Translations under genes and position numbers: made by a program
The notes under the pieces: generated by a model
Databases searched by the model: none
What the model saw: only the letters and a program-made list of their open reading frames with translations
Told to the model about the DNA's origin: nothing
Shown here: positions 60,618 through 64,000 of the stretch, piece by piece
How positions within the stretch are numbered: position 1 is the first letter of the stretch
Layout of the letters: the number at the start of each line of letters is the position of its first letter
Source: Nocardioides pocheonensis
GTDB taxonomy: Bacteria > Actinomycetota > Actinomycetes > Propionibacteriales > Nocardioidaceae
Direction of reading: 5' to 3'
DNA length: 64,000 bases
Assembly: GCF_003725535.1 (NCBI RefSeq)
Contig: NZ_RJSF01000040.1
Coordinates: 551,407 to 615,406 of the forward strand

Positions 60618-63611
60618 ATGGCCCGTGACGAGTCGCTGCTGTCGGCGGGCAACCTGCTCCGCGCCGGCTTCCAGGACGGTGACCGCGCCGCGGAGCACCT
60701 CCGCTCCCTCGGGCCGGCGGCGGGACCACTGGTCGCGCTGCTGGCGCGGACGGCCGACCCCGACCTGGCGCTCGCCGCCCTGCTGCGGGTGCGGGCGTCG
60801 GCGGACGACGGTGACGCGTTGATCGGTGCCCTGGTCGAGGACGAGGGCACCGCGATGCGGCTGCTCAGCGTGCTCGGGCTCAGCAGCGCGCTCGGGGAGC
60901 ACCTGGAGCGGCATCCGGAGCACTGGCGCGAGCTGACCGACCCGACCCTCGGCTCCACCCGTCCGGCGGCGTACGCCGTGCGCGCCGGCCTGGTCGCCGC
61001 CGTGGGCGCCGATCCGGGGGCTGCCGAGCCGGTGGCGGCGCTGCCCCACGAGGCGGCCGTGGACGCGCTCCGGGTGGAGTACCGCCGAGTGCTGCTGCGC
61101 CTGGCCAGCCGCGACCTGGCCCACCACGTCGCCGTCGAGGACGTCGCCGCCGAGCTGTCCGACCTCGCGGCCGGCACCCTGGACGCCGCCCTGGCGGTCG
61201 CCCGTGCGCGAGTCGGCCCGGACGCGTCCCGCTGCCGGCTCGCAGTGATCGCGATGGGCAAGTGCGGGGGCCACGAGTTGAACTACGTCAGCGACGTCGA
61301 CGTGATCTTCGTGGCCGAGCCGGCGGCCGGCGAGGACGAGCAGGCCGCCCTCCGCATCGGCACGCAGCTCGCCTCGACCCTCATGCAGGTGTGCTCGGAC
61401 CAGACCGCGGAGGGCACGATCTGGCCGGTCGACGCCGCGCTGCGCCCCGAGGGCAAGGCCGGACCGCTGGTGCGCACGCTGGCCAGCCACCGCGGCTACT
61501 ACGAGCGCTGGGCGAAGACCTGGGAGTTCCAGGCCCTGCTGAAGGCCCGCCCCGTGGCGGGCGACCTCGCCCTGGGTCGGCAGTACGCCGAGACCATCGG
61601 CCCGATGGTCTGGCACGCCGCCGAGCGGGAGGGGTTCGTCGAGGACGTGCAGGCGATGCGACGCCGCGTGCTCGAGCACATCCCCGCGCACGAGGCCGAC
61701 CGGCAGCTCAAGCTCGGCTCCGGCGGGCTGCGCGACGTCGAGTTCGCCGTGCAGCTGATGCAGCTGGTGCACGGGCGCACCGACGAGGCCGTGCGTCCGC
61801 CGGCCACCCTGAGCGCCCTGTGGCGCCTGACCGAGGGCGGCTACGTCGGCCGGGAGGACGGCCGGTCGCTGCACGACGCGTACACGTTCCTGCGCACCTT
61901 CGAGCACCGGATCCAGCTCCACCAGCTCCGGCGCACGCACGTCGTGCCCGAGGACGAGGCCGCCCTGCGCCGCCTCGGTCGCTCGATGGGGCACCGCCGG
62001 TCACCGGTCGCCGAGCTCGTGAAGGAGTGGCACCACCACCGCCGCGAGGCCCGCCGCCTGCACGAGAAGCTCTTCTACCGCCCCCTGCTGGCCGCGGTCG
62101 CGCGCATCCCCGGCGAGGAGGCGCGGCTGACGCCCGAGGCCGCGACCCAGCGGCTGGCCGCGCTCGGGTACGCCGACCCGGTGGCCGCGCTGCGCCATCT
62201 CGAGGCGCTCACGTCCGGGGTGTCCCGGACGGCGGCCATCCAGCGCACGCTGCTGCCGGTGCTGCTGGAGTGGTTCGCCGACGCCCCGGACCCCGACGCC
62301 GGCCTGTTCGGCTTCCGCAGGATCTCCGACGCGCTCGGGAGCTCGCCGTGGTACCTCAAGCTGCTCCGCGACGAGGGCCAGACCGCCCAGCGGCTGGCGC
62401 AGGTGCTGGCCACCAGCCGGTACGCCACCGACCTGCTCGAGCGGGAGCCGGAGGGCGTGAAGATCCTCGGCGGCGAGGGCGGCGGCCTGCGTCCGCTGGG
62501 GCGCTACGCGATCCAGACCGAGATGCTGGCCAACGCGGCCCGGCGCGACGACGCGGTCGCCGCGATCCACAGCATCCGGGCGATCCGCCGGCGCGAGCTG
62601 CTGCGGATCAGCGCGGCCGACCTGTGCGTGCCGTTCGGGGTCGCCGAGGTCGGCTACGCCCTGACCGACCTGACCGATGCCACGCTCGAGGCGGCCCTCG
62701 CGGTCGCCACCCAGGCGGTCGAGCGCGAGCGCGGAGTGGCGCTGCCCACGCGCATCGGCGTGATCGCGATGGGCCGGTACGGCGGCTACGAGATGGGCTA
62801 CGGGAGCGACGCCGACGTGATGTTCGTGCACGAGCCGAACGCCGGTGCGGAGCCCCAGGCGGCGGCGAGCGCGGCCCAGGCCGTGGTGCTCGAGCTGCGC
62901 CGGCTGCTGGCGCTGCCGGCGACCGACCCGCCGCTCGAGGTGGACGCCGACCTCCGGCCGGAGGGCAAGCAGGGGCCGCTGGCCCGCACTCTGGACTCGT
63001 TCGCCGCCTACTACGCGAAGTGGTCGGCGGTCTGGGAGGCCCAGGCGCTGCTGCGCGCCGAGCCCGTGGCCGGTGACCGCGCGCTCCTCGCCCGGTTCAC
63101 GGCGCTGATCGACCCGCTGCGGTTCCCCGAGGCCGGGCTGGGCGCCGACGACCTGGTCGAGATCAGACGGATCAAGGCCCGGGTCGACGACGAGCGCCTG
63201 CCGCGCGGCGCCGACCCCGCCACCCACTTCAAGCTCGGCCGCGGTGGTCTGTCCGACGTCGAGTGGACCGTGCAGGTCCTCCAGCTCCAGTACGCCGGCG
63301 CGGTGCCCGCCCTGCGCACGACCAAGACGATCGAGGCGCTCACTGCTGCCGTCGCCCACGGGTTGCTCGACGAACCCGACGCCGAGGCCCTCGAGGCGGC
63401 GTGGAAGCTGGCCAGCCGGGCCCGGAACGCCACCGTCCTGGTGCGCGGACGTCCCTCCGACCAGCTCCCCACCGACCCCCGGGAGCGGGCAGCGGTGGCG
63501 CGCATCCTCGGCTACGGGCCGGGCCAGACCGCGGCGATGGTCAACGACTACCAGCGCACGGCCCGGCGGGCACGCGCCGTCGTCGACCGGGTGTTCTGGG
63601 CCGACAGATAA
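60618..63611 (+). CDS. glnE: Glutamine synthetase adenylyltransferase/deadenylylase
   Basis: 997 residues. Two nucleotidyltransferase domains with the GG-x11-DxD signature: GKCGGHELNYVSDVDVIF near 214 (deadenylylase half) and GRYGGYEMGYGSDADVMF near 717 (adenylylase half). Each is followed by an all-alpha domain (GlnD_UR_UTase). Length matches the family. Regulates GlnA1 by AMP attachment in response to nitrogen status. 21 nt after glnA2, so co-transcribed. Confidence 0.97.
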   Translation: MARDESLLSAGNLLRAGFQDGDRAAEHLRSLGPAAGPLVALLARTADPDLALAALLRVRASADDGDALIGALVEDEGTAMRLLSVLGLSSALGEHLERHPEHWRELTDPTLGSTRPAAYAVRAGLVAAVGADPGAAEPVAALPHEAAVDALRVEYRRVLLRLASRDLAHHVAVEDVAAELSDLAAGTLDAALAVARARVGPDASRCRLAVIAMGKCGGHELNYVSDVDVIFVAEPAAGEDEQAALRIGTQLASTLMQVCSDQTAEGTIWPVDAALRPEGKAGPLVRTLASHRGYYERWAKTWEFQALLKARPVAGDLALGRQYAETIGPMVWHAAEREGFVEDVQAMRRRVLEHIPAHEADRQLKLGSGGLRDVEFAVQLMQLVHGRTDEAVRPPATLSALWRLTEGGYVGREDGRSLHDAYTFLRTFEHRIQLHQLRRTHVVPEDEAALRRLGRSMGHRRSPVAELVKEWHHHRREARRLHEKLFYRPLLAAVARIPGEEARLTPEAATQRLAALGYADPVAALRHLEALTSGVSRTAAIQRTLLPVLLEWFADAPDPDAGLFGFRRISDALGSSPWYLKLLRDEGQTAQRLAQVLATSRYATDLLEREPEGVKILGGEGGGLRPLGRYAIQTEMLANAARRDDAVAAIHSIRAIRRRELLRISAADLCVPFGVAEVGYALTDLTDATLEAALAVATQAVERERGVALPTRIGVIAMGRYGGYEMGYGSDADVMFVHEPNAGAEPQAAASAAQAVVLELRRLLALPATDPPLEVDADLRPEGKQGPLARTLDSFAAYYAKWSAVWEAQALLRAEPVAGDRALLARFTALIDPLRFPEAGLGADDLVEIRRIKARVDDERLPRGADPATHFKLGRGGLSDVEWTVQVLQLQYAGAVPALRTTKTIEALTAAVAHGLLDEPDAEALEAAWKLASRARNATVLVRGRPSDQLPTDPRERAAVARILGYGPGQTAAMVNDYQRTARRARAVVDRVFWADR

Positions 63612-63617
63612 GCGATG

Positions 63618-63654
63618 TGCTTCATATCAGTAGAACTTTCGCTGTATGCTTCAT
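63618..63654 (+). promoter_or_regulatory. satD promoter with two TGCTTCAT direct repeats
   Basis: TGCTTCAT at 63618-63625 and 63647-63654. A candidate promoter TTCATA (63621-63626), 18-bp spacer, TATGCT (63645-63650) lies so that one repeat overlaps the -35 and the other the -10. AT-rich against its surroundings. Confidence 0.6.
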
Positions 63655-63674
63655 TCCATGAGGGATGAAGTCCC

Positions 63675-64000
63675 ATGCTGACGGCCACGGTGATCGGGGA
63701 CGTCGTGGCGTCCCGGCGGGCCGGTGACCGTCCCGCCCTCCATGAGCGGCTGACCGGGCTGCTCGACACGATCAACGACCGCTGCTCGCCGACCACCCCG
63801 CTACGGATCACGGTCGGCGACGAGTTCCAGGGCGCGTTCGCGACGGTGGGCCAGGCGCTGCAGGCGTCGCTGCGGCTCCGGCTCGGTCTGCTGCCGGAGC
63901 ACGACGTGCGTCACGGCCTGGGGTGGGGCGAGGTGAGCGTCCTGCAGGAGGATCCGCGGGTCGAGGACGGCCCGGGCTGGTGGGTGGCGCGCGACGCGAT
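63675..64000 (+). CDS. satD: SatD family protein, 3' end cut by window edge
   Basis: From the ATG at 63675 the frame stays open to the end of the window (over 108 codons). N-terminus LTATVIGDVVASRRAGDRPALHERL followed by TVGDEFQGAFA matches the SatD family (named from Streptococcus; some are next to MarR-like regulators). Function uncertain. Its promoter carries paired repeats (63618-63654). The next gene is out of view. Confidence 0.8.
   Translation, partial: MLTATVIGDVVASRRAGDRPALHERLTGLLDTINDRCSPTTPLRITVGDEFQGAFATVGQALQASLRLRLGLLPEHDVRHGLGWGEVSVLQEDPRVEDGPGWWVARDA

Noticed and set aside
59082-61994. Minus-strand open frame of about 970 codons opposite glnA2 and glnE
   Set aside because: Shadow of glnA2/glnE; no start/RBS and no domain.
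63658-63681. Seven-codon upstream frame ATG AGG GAT GAA GTC CCA TGC before satD
   Set aside because: It overlaps the satD start, but no attenuation structure or repeat codons are visible; the ATG at 63675 has the family N-terminus.

Overview
The window is about 72% G+C by eye, rich in GTG starts and GTGA/ATGA stop-start overlaps. It reads as chromosomal DNA of an actinobacterium, most likely Nocardioidaceae (Nocardioides-like). Evidence for this is the gene content (PucR-type FasR with a fabD-fabH-acpP-fabF-accD operon, homodimeric AceE, DUF3052, DUF3145, DUF5999, GlnA2/GlnE, RNase H-phosphatase fusion, actinobacterial RNase P RNA). The genus is inference. I see no prophage, transposase, CRISPR array or integrated island.

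Layout: 1-4.8 kb holds a truncated Tat-exported amine oxidase divergent from a TetR regulator and PfkB kinase, a membrane protein, a DHDPR-like dehydrogenase and a DUF5999 protein. 4.8-9.8 kb holds two tandem CNNM/CBS membrane proteins, a PP2C phosphatase, an alpha/beta hydrolase and DUF3145. 9.9-11.2 kb is a secreted choice-of-anchor-P-like protein. 11.4-17.9 kb is the type II fatty acid synthase operon with its putative regulator. 17.9-25.5 kb holds a Ddn-like protein, a hydrolase, a 39-codon ORF, aceE, DUF3052, an acyl-CoA synthetase and an AhpE-like peroxiredoxin, followed by tRNA-Val. 26-33 kb is accessory: a PAS histidine kinase, a COG4705 membrane protein with a Usp-like partner, an SGNH hydrolase, a YciI-ECF42 sigma pair and topoisomerase IB. 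33-41 kb holds a second acyl-CoA synthetase, the Nif3 / zinc-ribbon / RNase H-phosphatase operon, YaaA and an RNB ribonuclease. 40.3-43.7 kb is a circularly permuted ATP-grasp / alpha-E / transglutaminase operon, divergent from rnpB. 44.3-51.5 kb holds small proteins, map, a PQQ-type dehydrogenase, a methyltransferase and panB. 51.6-64 kb holds a modular secreted protein, NAD synthetase, a GATase, a GAF/LuxR regulator with a berberine-bridge-type oxidase, glnA2, glnE and a truncated SatD gene.

Many core genes (FasR-like regulator, fabD, acpP, fabF, accD, aceE, DUF3052, ahpE, Nif3, zinc ribbon, RNase H-phosphatase, panB, glnA2, glnE) are, as I recall, also grouped in the Rv2221c-Rv2247 part of Mycobacterium tuberculosis. 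The window therefore looks like a conserved housekeeping neighbourhood with lineage-specific inserts. The more unusual signals are regulatory or structural: two KstR-like palindromes flanking the PP2C gene, a perfect 26-bp inverted repeat just after rnpB, a FabD fused to a biotinyl-like domain lacking the biotin-accepting lysine, an 11-bp tandem repeat running into an iron-box-like half site, and paired direct repeats over the satD promoter. I found no single clearly new multi-gene system; the CP-ATP-grasp operon is the least understood multi-gene unit.
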